This document shows, one piece after another, positions 18,570 through 27,186 of a DNA stretch of 64,000 nt; the first letter of the stretch is position 1, and the number at the start of each line of letters is the position of its first letter. The notes beneath the pieces were generated by a model, which did no database searches, was not told where the DNA came from, and worked only from the letters and a program-made list of their open reading frames with translations. The DNA is taken from the NCBI RefSeq assembly GCF_036090055.1, contig NZ_CP107970.1, forward strand, positions 188,501-252,500, in the 5' to 3' direction. The DNA comes from Nocardioides sp. NBC_00368. Its GTDB lineage: Bacteria; Actinomycetota; Actinomycetes; Propionibacteriales; Nocardioidaceae. The position numbers and the translations under genes are program-made.

Positions 18570-20594
18570 GTGGACTTCTACTCCGCCTACTCCCATGGCT
18601 TCGCGCGGGTCGCGGCGTGCACCATCCCGATCTCCGTCGCCGACCCGGCGGCCAACGCGCGCGAGGTGATCGCGCAGGCCCGTGAGTGCAGCGAGGAGGG
18701 CGTGGCGGTCGCGCTCTTCCCGGAGCTGTGCCTCTCGGGCTACTCGATCGACGACCTCGTCCTGCAGCGGACCCTCCTCGACGCGGTCCATGCCGCGATC
18801 AGTGCGATCGTGGTGGCCTCCGAGGAGCTGCTGCCGGTGATCGTCGTCGGCGCCCCGCTGCGCCACGGCGACCGGGTGCTCAACACCGCGGTCGTGATCC
18901 ACGGCGGCGAGGTGCTGGGCGTGGTGCCCAAGTCCTACCTCCCCAACTACCGGGAGTTCTACGAGAAGCGCTGGTACAGCACCGGCGACGATGCAGACGG
19001 CACCATCATGCTCGGTGGCGAGGAGGTGCCGCTCAGCAATGGCCTGCTCTTCCGCTGCACCGACGTCAAGGATCTCGTCTTCCACGTCGAGATCTGCGAG
19101 GACATGTGGGTCCCGGTGCCGCCGAGCGCGAAGGCGGCACTGGCCGGGGCGACCGTCCTGCTCAACCTCTCGGCGAGCCCGGTCACCGTGGGGCGCTCCG
19201 AAGCGCGCCGCCTGCTGGTGCAGTCGGCGAGCGCGCGGTGCGCGGCAGCGTACGTCTACACCGCCGCAGGGCCGGGCGAATCGACGACCGACCTGTCGTG
19301 GGACGGGCAGACGATGGTGTACGAGCTCGGCGAGTTGCTGGGGGAGACCGAGCGGTTCCCCGACAGCGCCAGAAGGACCGTGGTCGACGTCGATCTGGAA
19401 CGGATCCGCGCGGAGCGGATCCGGCAGAGCACTTTCGACGACAACCGTCGGGCAGAGGGCGGATATCACTCCGAGATCGAGTTCGAGCTCGCCCCGCCGC
19501 TCACCGGCGACGGGCTGCGGCGCAAGGTCGACCGGTTCCCGTTCGTCCCCGACGACCCGGAGAAGCTCGCGCTGGACTGCTACGAGGCCTACAACATCCA
19601 GGTCTCCGGGCTGGAGAAGCGGCTGCAGTCGATCGGCCCGGACACGAAGATCGTCATCGGCGTCTCCGGCGGGCTCGACTCGACCCACGCGCTGATCGTC
19701 GCCGCGAAGGCGATGGAGCGGCTCGGCCGTCCGGCGAGCGACATCCTGGCGTTCACGATGCCCGGGTTCGCCACGTCCGACGACACCAAGTCCAACGCGA
19801 TCCATCTGATGGAGGCGCTCGGGACGACCTACGAGACGCTCGACATCCGGCCCACCGCCACCCAGATGCTCAAGGAGATCGGCCACCCGGCCGGCAACGG
19901 TGAGCCGGTCTACGACGTCACGTTCGAGAACGTCCAGGCGGGGCTGCGTACGGACTTCCTCTTCCGCATCGCCAACCAGCGCGGCGGCATCGTGCTCGGC
20001 ACCGGAGACCTCTCCGAGCTGGCGCTCGGCTGGGCGACCTACGGCGTCGGCGACCAGATGTCGCACTACAACGTCAACGCCGGCGTGCCGAAGACCCTGA
20101 TCCAGCACCTGATCCGCTGGGTGATCACCACCGAGCAGTTCGACGGCACCGCCGACGAGGTGCTCCAGGCGATCCTCGACCAGGAGATCTCGCCCGAGCT
20201 CGTGCCGGGGGAGGAGCTGCAGTCGACGGAGCAGAAGATCGGTCCGTACGCCCTGCAGGACTTCACCCTCTTCCACACCGTCCGCAACGGCTTCACGCCC
20301 TCCAAGATCGCCTTCCTGGCGTGGAACGCCTGGCACGACGTCGAGGCCGGCGAGTGGCCCCCGGGCTTCCCGGAGGGGAAGCGGGCGGCGTACGAGATGA
20401 AGGAGATCCGGTCCTGGCTCGAGGTCTTCGTGAAGCGCTTCTTCGCCAACCAGTTCAAGCGTTCGGCGCTGCCCAACGGTCCCAAGGTCTCCAACGGCGG
20501 CACCATGTCGCCCCGCGGCGACTGGCGGATGCCCTCGGACGCCTCGCCGGCGGCCTGGCTCGCCGAGATCGAGGCCCGGGTTCCCGTGGAGTGA
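18570..20594 (+). CDS. nadE: Glutamine-dependent NAD+ synthetase
   Basis: 674 residues. The N-terminal nitrilase-type glutaminase releases ammonia (Glu in LFPELCLSGYS, Lys in VPKSYLPNYREFYEKRW, Cys in VEICEDMW), and the C-terminal domain amidates NaAD with ATP (SGGLDSTHAL near residue 366). Length matches the mycobacterial enzyme. The GTG at 18570 follows TAGACT (18557-18562) by 7 bp, with no Shine-Dalgarno, so it is likely leaderless. Stands alone. Confidence 0.95.
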   Translation: MDFYSAYSHGFARVAACTIPISVADPAANAREVIAQARECSEEGVAVALFPELCLSGYSIDDLVLQRTLLDAVHAAISAIVVASEELLPVIVVGAPLRHGDRVLNTAVVIHGGEVLGVVPKSYLPNYREFYEKRWYSTGDDADGTIMLGGEEVPLSNGLLFRCTDVKDLVFHVEICEDMWVPVPPSAKAALAGATVLLNLSASPVTVGRSEARRLLVQSASARCAAAYVYTAAGPGESTTDLSWDGQTMVYELGELLGETERFPDSARRTVVDVDLERIRAERIRQSTFDDNRRAEGGYHSEIEFELAPPLTGDGLRRKVDRFPFVPDDPEKLALDCYEAYNIQVSGLEKRLQSIGPDTKIVIGVSGGLDSTHALIVAAKAMERLGRPASDILAFTMPGFATSDDTKSNAIHLMEALGTTYETLDIRPTATQMLKEIGHPAGNGEPVYDVTFENVQAGLRTDFLFRIANQRGGIVLGTGDLSELALGWATYGVGDQMSHYNVNAGVPKTLIQHLIRWVITTEQFDGTADEVLQAILDQEISPELVPGEELQSTEQKIGPYALQDFTLFHTVRNGFTPSKIAFLAWNAWHDVEAGEWPPGFPEGKRAAYEMKEIRSWLEVFVKRFFANQFKRSALPNGPKVSNGGTMSPRGDWRMPSDASPAAWLAEIEARVPVE

Positions 20595-20652
20595 GGTGGC
20601 CGTCGCTTTATGCTGGGGCGGCGAGGGCGGAGTGGCGGTAGCGTCCGGGACC

Positions 20653-21267
20653 ATGTCGTCCAAGAGCGCGATCTGGTCCGTGGTGCACACCGAGCGCGAG
20701 GCGCTGATCCGCGATCTCGAGACCCTCGCCCCGGCACGCTGGACGACCCCGTCGCTGTGCACGGGCTGGACCGTCCACGACGTGCTCGCCCACATGATCG
20801 ATGTCGCCACGACCACCCGGCTGGGGTTCGTACGCCGCATGATCGCCGCCCGCGGCGACTTCGACCGGGACAACCAGACCGGCGTCGACCGGGAGCGGGC
20901 CGAGGATCCGGCCGCGACCTTGGCGTCGTTCCGTCGCGTCGCCGGCCGAACGGCGACCCCACCTGCCCCGCTCGCCACCCGCCTCGTCGAGGAGTTCGCG
21001 CACGGCGAGGACATCCGGCGGCCGCTCGGGATCCGGCGCGATTACCCGGTCGAGCACGTCGTCACGGCGCTGCGCTACCTGGCCGACACCTCGCAGAAGT
21101 GGGGCGGCGGCAAGGAGCGAGCCCAACGCGTGCGCCTCGTGGCCACCGACGCCGACGTGGCGATCGGGACCGGTCCCGAGGTCCGTGGCAGCGCGATCGC
21201 GCTCGCGCTGGCCCTGTCGGGCCGTTCGACAGAACCAGGCGAGCTCACCGGACCCGGGCGCTGGTGA
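20653..21267 (+). CDS. Mycothiol-dependent maleylpyruvate isomerase-like (DinB) protein
   Basis: 204 residues from the ATG at 20653, with TAGCGT 8 bp upstream. The N-terminal helical bundle has the MDMPI_N/TIGR03083 pattern: LIRDLETLAPARWTTPSLCTGWTVHDVLAHMIDV, including a metal-binding His, and a second HGEDIRRPLG stretch near 118-127. These proteins are thought to use a metal and mycothiol for isomerase or transferase reactions. Substrate unknown. Its stop almost abuts the convergent GH67 gene. Confidence 0.82.
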   Translation: MSSKSAIWSVVHTEREALIRDLETLAPARWTTPSLCTGWTVHDVLAHMIDVATTTRLGFVRRMIAARGDFDRDNQTGVDRERAEDPAATLASFRRVAGRTATPPAPLATRLVEEFAHGEDIRRPLGIRRDYPVEHVVTALRYLADTSQKWGGGKERAQRVRLVATDADVAIGTGPEVRGSAIALALALSGRSTEPGELTGPGRW

Positions 21268-21268
21268 C

Positions 21269-23854
21269 TCACTCGAGCTTCAGGACGTACCTCTTCAGCA
21301 GCGGGCCGAAGAAGCCTTCCGTCTCGACCTCGACGACCGCCCGGCCCGGGATCCCGTCGGCCTGCTCGACGATGTCATACGTCGCCCGGGGATCGGCCGT
21401 CTCGACCTCGGTGATCCTCGGCGAGGTCCCGTCGGGCACGTCGAGCGTGTACTCGTCCAGCGACAGGTCGAAGCCGTCGTACGTCCTCCCGTCGATCTCG
21501 ACCGCGATGGAGGTCGGTCCGTCGTCGGTGGGCATCTCGCGGCCGGAGAAGGTCTGCCAGTAGGAGACGCACTCGTCGCGCCACATCTCGGCGTCGGCCT
21601 CGTGCCGGGCGAGCTTGGCCTTCACCTCGCCGAACCGTCGTGCATCGAGAGAGGGCTCGAGGGAGTCCCAGGTGCGGCGCATCCAGGTGACGTACTGGAC
21701 GCCCATCTGGTAGCGGTAGACCAGCTCGTCCCAGAACGGCCGGCCGCTGTCCATCTCGTGGCCCCACGGGACGTGGTGGAACCACATGAGCAGGTTCTCC
21801 GGGGTCGTCTCGATGTCGTCGAAGCGCTCGGCCAGCGTGGGGAAGTACTGCCCCGAGTAGCCGCTGCCGCCTGCCGAGCGGTCGTAGCCGAGCCCGACGG
21901 AGTCGGCCCGGTTGTAGTAGGTCGGGCTCCAGTCCGGGCGGCCCAGAGTCTCCTCCGGTCCCGGCTCGTAGTGGATGTCGGCGCCGAACTGGTGGCCGAT
22001 GCCGAGCGGGGTCTGGTAGCTGACCACCGACTCCCACGAACCCATCATCATCGCGACGATCTTGTTGACGGTCCTGCTGTCACCGCTCCAGGTCATCCGG
22101 GTCCAGTCATCCGCGATCCCGCGCGAGTCCAGGGTCCAGTCCCACGCCATCCGTCCGAAGGCGAACAGGTTGGACTGGGAGAAGTGGTGACCGGTGAGGT
22201 TGTCGGCGTTGCCGAGGTTGCCGACGCCGACGATCGCGGTCCGCTCCTGGCCCTGGGCGGTGCCGTCGACGATGTGCCCGACCTTCCGCTTCGGCAGCAG
22301 CCGGCCGGACTCGTCGGTCGCACCGGTGTCGGCGTTGAACACCTCCTGCCACATCGGGCCGAGGTAGGCGAGCATCGTCGACTGACCGGTGTATTCCTGC
22401 GTGATCTGCAGCTCGATGGCCTGATTGGTGTTCTCCATCCGCCCGAACATCGGGTTGACCGGCTCGCGCGCCTGGAAGTCCAACGGCCCGTTCTTCGTCT
22501 GCAGGAAGACGTTGTCGGCGATCCGTCCGCGGGACCCGTCCGGCTGCACCTCGTCGTCGATCGGCCCGAACTCGAGGTAGGCGCGCTTCAGCCGGTCCTC
22601 GTCGACGTCGGCGTTGTAGACGAACGTACGCCACTTGATCTGCATCCCCAGCGGCTCGACGGCCGCGGCCATGCCGTTGGCGCCGTCGCCGTGGTCGAAC
22701 CCGAAGTCCTGCGGGCCGGGCTGCCCCTCGGAGTTGGCCTTGACGGTGAACCCGGCGAAGTCCGGGATCGCCTCCTTGATCATGGTGGCCCTGCGGGTCC
22801 ACCAGTCCCGGAACGGCGCCTGGGTCGGGTCGAGCTGGTCACGGGTGAGCGTGTCCGGGGCGAATCGCTGGTCGGTCGGTGCGTCGTAACGGATCGAGAG
22901 GGCGAGCTTGATCCCGTAGGGCCGCAGGGCGTCGGCCAGCGCCGCCTCCTGCTCGATGTACTCCGGGGTGATGTAGGCGTTCCTGGCGTTGACGTTGTTG
23001 ATGTTGAAGCCGTTGATCCCGACCGACGCCAGCGCCCGGGCCACGGTCACGTAGCGGTCCAGGATCACCGGCAGGTTCCTGTCGGCGCTCTCGCCGGTCG
23101 CCGCGAAGTTGAAGATCGAGCCGTCCTCGCCGGCCAGCCCGCCGGTGTTGGGGCCCTTCGCGGTGTCGGCGTTGCCGGCGTAGAGCCGCTCGACGTCCCA
23201 GTTGTCGATCCACCGGTCCTGGACCCTGGGCACCTCGACGTCGTTCACCCGGCTGATCGGCCTGCCGGTCTGCATCAGCCGGAGGAAGCCGTAGGTTCCG
23301 TACAGTGCGGCCACCTCGGTGTTGCCTGCGATGACGGTGTGGCCGCCGACCGAACGGATCAGATAGCCCTCGGACCCCAGACGGCCGAGGTCGCGGGCCG
23401 GGATCTCGCTGCGTACGACCTGGGATGAGGTCGGGGTGCCGACGACGACCGCGCCGGGGGAGACGTCCTCGGCGACGGGGATGTCGGTGCCAAGCATGCC
23501 GCCGAGCCCGCGGATCAGCTCCTCGCGAGCCGCCTCCAGGCTCGAGGTGACCAGCTTCTCGCTTCCGCCAGGCTCGATCCCCAGATCGTCGGTGTGCCGG
23601 TGGACGGGGTCGGCGGTGGCGTTCTCGACGACGATCGAGCTGGCCAGCGATCGGTACTCCGCCAGCCGCCGCTCGTCCTCGACGGGCCGGTAGCCCAGCC
23701 ACATCTGGGAGCCGTCGTAGTCATCGGGATAAGGGGCAGGGCCGCCGGCAGCCTTCGCGGGGGACGCCGAGGCGACCGCGAGCATGGTGAGAGCCAGGGC
23801 GAGAACGGTGAGAAGTGCCAGCGGACGTGCCGGCCGGATGGGGAGTACGCGCAT
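21269..23854 (-). CDS. Secreted alpha-glucuronidase (GH67)
   Basis: 861 residues from the ATG at 23854, chosen because a clear signal peptide follows (hydrophobic core to the AxA site around residue 35). The GH67 pattern is seen throughout: SQMWLGYRPV at the N-terminus, an N-terminal NAG-beta-like domain with GYLIRSVGGHTVIAGN, a barrel with RWIDNWDVERLYAG, FNINNVNAR and FTVKANSEGQPGPQDF, and GLGYDRSAGGSGYS near the C-terminus. It removes 4-O-methylglucuronate from xylan fragments. No other xylan gene lies nearby. Confidence 0.9.
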   Translation of the reverse strand: MRVLPIRPARPLALLTVLALALTMLAVASASPAKAAGGPAPYPDDYDGSQMWLGYRPVEDERRLAEYRSLASSIVVENATADPVHRHTDDLGIEPGGSEKLVTSSLEAAREELIRGLGGMLGTDIPVAEDVSPGAVVVGTPTSSQVVRSEIPARDLGRLGSEGYLIRSVGGHTVIAGNTEVAALYGTYGFLRLMQTGRPISRVNDVEVPRVQDRWIDNWDVERLYAGNADTAKGPNTGGLAGEDGSIFNFAATGESADRNLPVILDRYVTVARALASVGINGFNINNVNARNAYITPEYIEQEAALADALRPYGIKLALSIRYDAPTDQRFAPDTLTRDQLDPTQAPFRDWWTRRATMIKEAIPDFAGFTVKANSEGQPGPQDFGFDHGDGANGMAAAVEPLGMQIKWRTFVYNADVDEDRLKRAYLEFGPIDDEVQPDGSRGRIADNVFLQTKNGPLDFQAREPVNPMFGRMENTNQAIELQITQEYTGQSTMLAYLGPMWQEVFNADTGATDESGRLLPKRKVGHIVDGTAQGQERTAIVGVGNLGNADNLTGHHFSQSNLFAFGRMAWDWTLDSRGIADDWTRMTWSGDSRTVNKIVAMMMGSWESVVSYQTPLGIGHQFGADIHYEPGPEETLGRPDWSPTYYNRADSVGLGYDRSAGGSGYSGQYFPTLAERFDDIETTPENLLMWFHHVPWGHEMDSGRPFWDELVYRYQMGVQYVTWMRRTWDSLEPSLDARRFGEVKAKLARHEADAEMWRDECVSYWQTFSGREMPTDDGPTSIAVEIDGRTYDGFDLSLDEYTLDVPDGTSPRITEVETADPRATYDIVEQADGIPGRAVVEVETEGFFGPLLKRYVLKLE

Positions 23855-23998
23855 CGTCGCTCCGTAGGGGTTGGGGGATACCTGTCGGACGAGTGTGACG
23901 AAGATCATACGAGTTGGCGCCCGGCGAGCGGCGGTTAGCGGTTAAGTTCTCACCTTTCGAAACCGATATCTAAAGCAAATGCCTTAATTTATCGGGAG

Positions 23999-24015
23999 TG
24001 AAGGTATAACCTTCA
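23999..24015. promoter_or_regulatory. Palindrome over the satD-family promoter
   Basis: TGAAGGTATAACCTTCA has perfect 7-bp arms around ATA. Its centre contains TATAAC (24005-24010), a good -10 element lying 8 bp before the ATG at 24019, with no Shine-Dalgarno between. The surrounding 80 bp are unusually AT-rich. The site is well placed for repression, possibly by the SatD protein's own helix-turn-helix. Confidence 0.65.
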
Positions 24016-24018
24016 TAC

Positions 24019-24654
24019 ATGGCAGCTGTAGCAACTGTGATCGGCGACCTCGTCGGCTCGCGGCACAAGCCCGACCGCGCCCAGGTCCACGAGGCGTTCT
24101 CGGACGCCATCGAGACGATCAACAGCGAGTGGCAGCCGGTCACGCCCCTGCGGATCACGGTCGGCGACGAGTTCCAGGGAGCGTTCGAGACCGTGGGCAC
24201 CGCCATCCGGGCCGCGTTCCGCGTGCGGATCGCGCTGGCCACCGTCGTCGACGTACGCCACGGCATCAGCTGGGGCGAGACGCGGGTGCTCCGCGAGGAG
24301 CCGAGGGTCGAGGACGGACCGGGCTGGTGGTCGGCGCGGGCGGCGATCGAGGCGGCGGAGGCCGCTGAGAACAAGGCGGCCTCGCGCAGCGTACGGACCT
24401 GGTACCAGCCGGTGGCCGGCGCGGGCGGTCCCGCTCCCGCCGCGGTCAACGCCGCTCTGATCGCGCGCGACGAGCTGTTCTCCCGGCTGGATGACTCCTC
24501 GGTGTCGGTGCTTTCTGGCATGCTCTCCGGCATGTCTCAGAAGGCGATGGCCGCCGAGCTCGACATCACCCCCTCCGCGGTCTCCCAGCGGGTGCGCCGC
24601 GACGGCATCGCCGTGATCGTGCGCGCCGACGAGCTGTTGGGGGAGGTGCGATGA
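24019..24654 (+). CDS. SatD family protein
   Basis: 211 residues. The N-terminal domain opens VATVIGDLVGSRHKPDRAQV, with TVGDEFQGAF and HGISWGETR, the pattern of SatD-type proteins. The C-terminus (about residues 170-197) is a helix-turn-helix: MSQKAMAAELDITPSAVSQR. Function is poorly known; streptococcal homologues are linked to acid tolerance. The likely leaderless start lies beside a palindrome. The stop overlaps a tiny ORF by 4 bp that in turn overlaps the DUF3307 gene. Confidence 0.82.
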   Translation: MAAVATVIGDLVGSRHKPDRAQVHEAFSDAIETINSEWQPVTPLRITVGDEFQGAFETVGTAIRAAFRVRIALATVVDVRHGISWGETRVLREEPRVEDGPGWWSARAAIEAAEAAENKAASRSVRTWYQPVAGAGGPAPAAVNAALIARDELFSRLDDSSVSVLSGMLSGMSQKAMAAELDITPSAVSQRVRRDGIAVIVRADELLGEVR

Positions 24655-24737
24655 GCGAGCGCCAGCGAGCGAGCGATCGGGTCATCATGCCGCCGCGTCC
24701 GTATCCTGGCGCTCGCGCTACGGAGGCGGCGGCATGA
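24651..24737 (+). CDS. 28-codon coupling ORF, repeat copy 1
   Basis: An ATG overlapping the SatD stop (ATGA) opens a 28-codon frame, MSERQRAS...RPYPGARATEAAA, whose stop overlaps the ATG of the DUF3307 gene (ATGA). It carries GGAGG 8 bp before that next ATG. A second copy with the same start and end sequence and the same coupling to its downstream gene lies at 37389-37472. The arrangement is like mycobacterial interspersed repeats (MIRUs). The peptide may matter less than the coupling. Confidence 0.6.
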   Translation: MSERQRASDRVIMPPRPYPGARATEAAA

Positions 24738-25495
24738 GCTGGATCGCGCTGCTCCTGATCGGGATCGGCACCGTCGACTTCGCGCACGCGCTCGTCGACC
24801 CGATCCGGCGGATCCGCTGGGTCCCCGAGGCGATCGGGGCCGCGGTGGTGATCGCCTTCGGCCTGCTCTCGGCCCTCTTCGGAGGCGACCTGGCGGCCGT
24901 GATCGTCATCGCCGGGATCGCGGTGCTGTGGGGCTTCCTGGCCCACCAGCCTCAGGGGGCGGAGAGGAATCCTCACCCCGGCGTGCCTCTGGCCCTGCTG
25001 AGCGGGACGATCTTCCTCGGCATCCTGCTGGCGCCGGTGGCAGGCGAGGTCGCCGGACCGGTCGCCGCCTGGGCGGACGGTGCTCCCTGGGCCTGGGTCG
25101 AGGCGGCGCGCCCCGAGGCCGTGCTGCTCGCCTTCGGTGGCCTGCTGGTCCAGATCTCGACCGGCAACGTCGTGGTGCAGCTCGTCCTCGACGTCGCCAA
25201 GGTGGCCAACCCGCTCGACGGGGTCGACGGCAACAATCTCAAGGGCGGCAGGCTCCTCGGCCCGCTCGAGCGGCTGACGATCTTCGGCCTCGGCCTCACC
25301 GGCAGCCTCGCCGCCGCCGGCCTGGTGGTGGCGGCCAAGAGCCTGATCCGCTGGCCGGAGCTGCAGTCGTTCCGCGGTGAGAACAGCGGTGACGGCGAAG
25401 GGCCGAGCATCAACGACGTGACCGAATACTTCCTGGTCGGCAGCTTCGTGTCCTGGATGACCTCGCTGGTGACCCTCGCCCTCGTCATCACCTAG
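24734..25495 (+). CDS. DUF3307-type membrane protein
   Basis: 253 residues with about six membrane helices. The C-terminal part has the DUF3307 pattern: a helix with NPLDGVDGNNLKGGRLLGPLERLTIFGL, then AAKSLIRWPEL and VTEYFLVGSFVSW. DUF3307 genes commonly follow satD-type genes, as here; the pair is probably a functional unit, with the soluble SatD protein controlling or contacting this membrane protein (inference). Translation is probably coupled through the 28-codon ORF upstream. Confidence 0.78.
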   Translation: MSWIALLLIGIGTVDFAHALVDPIRRIRWVPEAIGAAVVIAFGLLSALFGGDLAAVIVIAGIAVLWGFLAHQPQGAERNPHPGVPLALLSGTIFLGILLAPVAGEVAGPVAAWADGAPWAWVEAARPEAVLLAFGGLLVQISTGNVVVQLVLDVAKVANPLDGVDGNNLKGGRLLGPLERLTIFGLGLTGSLAAAGLVVAAKSLIRWPELQSFRGENSGDGEGPSINDVTEYFLVGSFVSWMTSLVTLALVIT

Positions 25496-25516
25496 CCCGG
25501 GACTAGATTCGGTGTC

Positions 25517-25708
25517 ATGACTGTGGGTAAGGCTCTCGGACTCGTGGTGGCCGCGGTGCTCCTCGTGGCCGGTGGAGCGCTGGCGCTGACCGGCATGGGC
25601 TATCTCGGCGGAGGCGGCACGAGCACCGCCTGGTCGGTCATCGGCGCGGCGCTGGCCGGGTTCGGCGTGGCGCTCGTGATCTCGATCTTCAAGGGTCCCG
25701 GCCGCTGA
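25517..25708 (+). CDS. Small two-helix membrane protein
   Basis: 63 residues with two hydrophobic helices (about residues 5-26 and 39-58) separated by a Gly-rich turn. I recognise no family. The start follows TAGATT (25504-25509) by 7 bp and has no Shine-Dalgarno, so it has its own likely leaderless promoter and is not simply part of the SatD-DUF3307 operon. Confidence 0.7.
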   Translation: MTVGKALGLVVAAVLLVAGGALALTGMGYLGGGGTSTAWSVIGAALAGFGVALVISIFKGPGR

Positions 25709-25757
25709 CGCTGGCGCGGAGGTCCCAGCCGTAACGTCGGACCGTTAGTGTTCACGC

Positions 25758-27095
25758 ATGGGCAAGCAACAGGACTTCGTGCTCCGGGCACTCGAAGAGC
25801 GAGACGTACGTTTCGTGCGGCTGTGGTTCACCGACGTGCTCGGCTATCTGAAGTCGGTCGCGGTGGCGCCGGCCGAGCTGGAGAGCGCCTTCGCGGAGGG
25901 CATCGGCTTCGACGGCAGCGCGATCGAGGGGTTCGCCCGGGTGACCGAGGCCGACATGCTGGCCCTGCCGGATCCGAGCACGTTCCAGATCCTGCCGTGG
26001 CGTACGGACGGCCCGTCCACGGGCAGGATGTTCTGCGACATCGTGATGCCCGACGGGTCACCGTCCTACGCGGACCCGCGCTACGTGCTGAAGCGCACCC
26101 TGTCCAACGCCGCGGAGAAGGGCTTCACCTTCTACACGCATCCCGAGATCGAGTTCTACCTCTTCAAGGACAACCCGCGCGACGGCAGCGAGCCGACCCC
26201 GGTCGACTCCAGCGGCTACTTCGACCACACCGCCCAGTCGATGGGTGCCGACTTCCGGCGTGAGGCGATCACGATGCTCGAAGCCATGGGCATCAGCGTC
26301 GAATACAGCCACCACGAGGGCGGTCCGGGCCAGAACGAGATCGACCTGCGCTACGCCGACGCGCTGAGCACGGCCGACAACATCATGACCTTCCGCACGG
26401 TCATCCGTGAGGTCGCGCTGAGCCAGGGCATCTGGGCGAGCTTCATGCCGAAGCCGTTCACCGAGCACCCGGGCTCGGGCATGCACACCCACCTCAGCCT
26501 GTTCGAGGGCGACGCCAACGCCTTCTACGAGCCGGGGGCCGAATACCAGCTCTCCAAGACGGGCCGCAGCTTCATCGGCGGCGTGCTCCGGCACGCCCCC
26601 GAGATCACCGCGGTCACCAACCAGTGGGTCAACTCCTACAAGCGGCTGATCGGCGGGGGAGAGGCGCCGGCTCACGTCGCCTGGGGCCACAACAACCGCT
26701 CGGCGCTGGTTCGGGTGCCGATGTACAAGCCGTTGAAGGGGCAGTCGACCCGCATCGAGGTGCGCAGCCTCGACGCCGCCTGCAACCCCTACCTGGCCTT
26801 CGCCGTGATCCTGGCGGCGGGCATGAAGGGCATCGAGGAGGGCTACGAGCTGCCGCGTGAGGCCGAGGACGACGTGTGGGCGCTGACCGAGCGCGAGCGC
26901 AAGAGTCTCGGCATCGACCCGTTGCCGGAGAACCTCGACGAGGCGATCGGGATGGCGGAGGACTCCGAGCTGCTCGCCGAGACCCTCGGCGAGCACGTCT
27001 TCGACTTCTTCCTGCGCAACAAGCGCGCCGAGTGGGCCGCCTACCGCGAGCAGGTGACCGCGTACGAGCGCTCCCGGATGCTCCCCGTCATCTGA
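25758..27095 (+). CDS. glnA: Type I glutamine synthetase (GlnA2-like)
   Basis: 445 residues, the size of actinobacterial GlnA2. Condenses glutamate and ammonia with ATP. Signatures: GIGFDGSAIEGFARV, HPEIEFYLF, GGPGQNEIDLRYADAL, PKPFTEHPGSGMHTHLSL, NSYKRLIGGGEAPAHVAWGH. At the position of the adenylylated tyrosine in GSI-beta enzymes it has DDVWALT, so it is probably not a GlnE target. TAGTGT at 25746-25751 ends 6 bp before the ATG, suggesting a leaderless start. The glnE gene lies two genes downstream, as in mycobacteria. Confidence 0.93.
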   Translation: MGKQQDFVLRALEERDVRFVRLWFTDVLGYLKSVAVAPAELESAFAEGIGFDGSAIEGFARVTEADMLALPDPSTFQILPWRTDGPSTGRMFCDIVMPDGSPSYADPRYVLKRTLSNAAEKGFTFYTHPEIEFYLFKDNPRDGSEPTPVDSSGYFDHTAQSMGADFRREAITMLEAMGISVEYSHHEGGPGQNEIDLRYADALSTADNIMTFRTVIREVALSQGIWASFMPKPFTEHPGSGMHTHLSLFEGDANAFYEPGAEYQLSKTGRSFIGGVLRHAPEITAVTNQWVNSYKRLIGGGEAPAHVAWGHNNRSALVRVPMYKPLKGQSTRIEVRSLDAACNPYLAFAVILAAGMKGIEEGYELPREAEDDVWALTERERKSLGIDPLPENLDEAIGMAEDSELLAETLGEHVFDFFLRNKRAEWAAYREQVTAYERSRMLPVI

Positions 27096-27186
27096 GGCAG
27101 CAAACTGGTTGTCGAGGAAACTCAAGCCCGATTCCACACTTCCGATCCGGTGCTGCCACACTGGATCGAACGGGAGAGTGGGAGTG

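Noticed and set aside
18471..21014. 847-codon antisense ORF opposite nadE
   Set aside because: Shadow of nadE; no family pattern.
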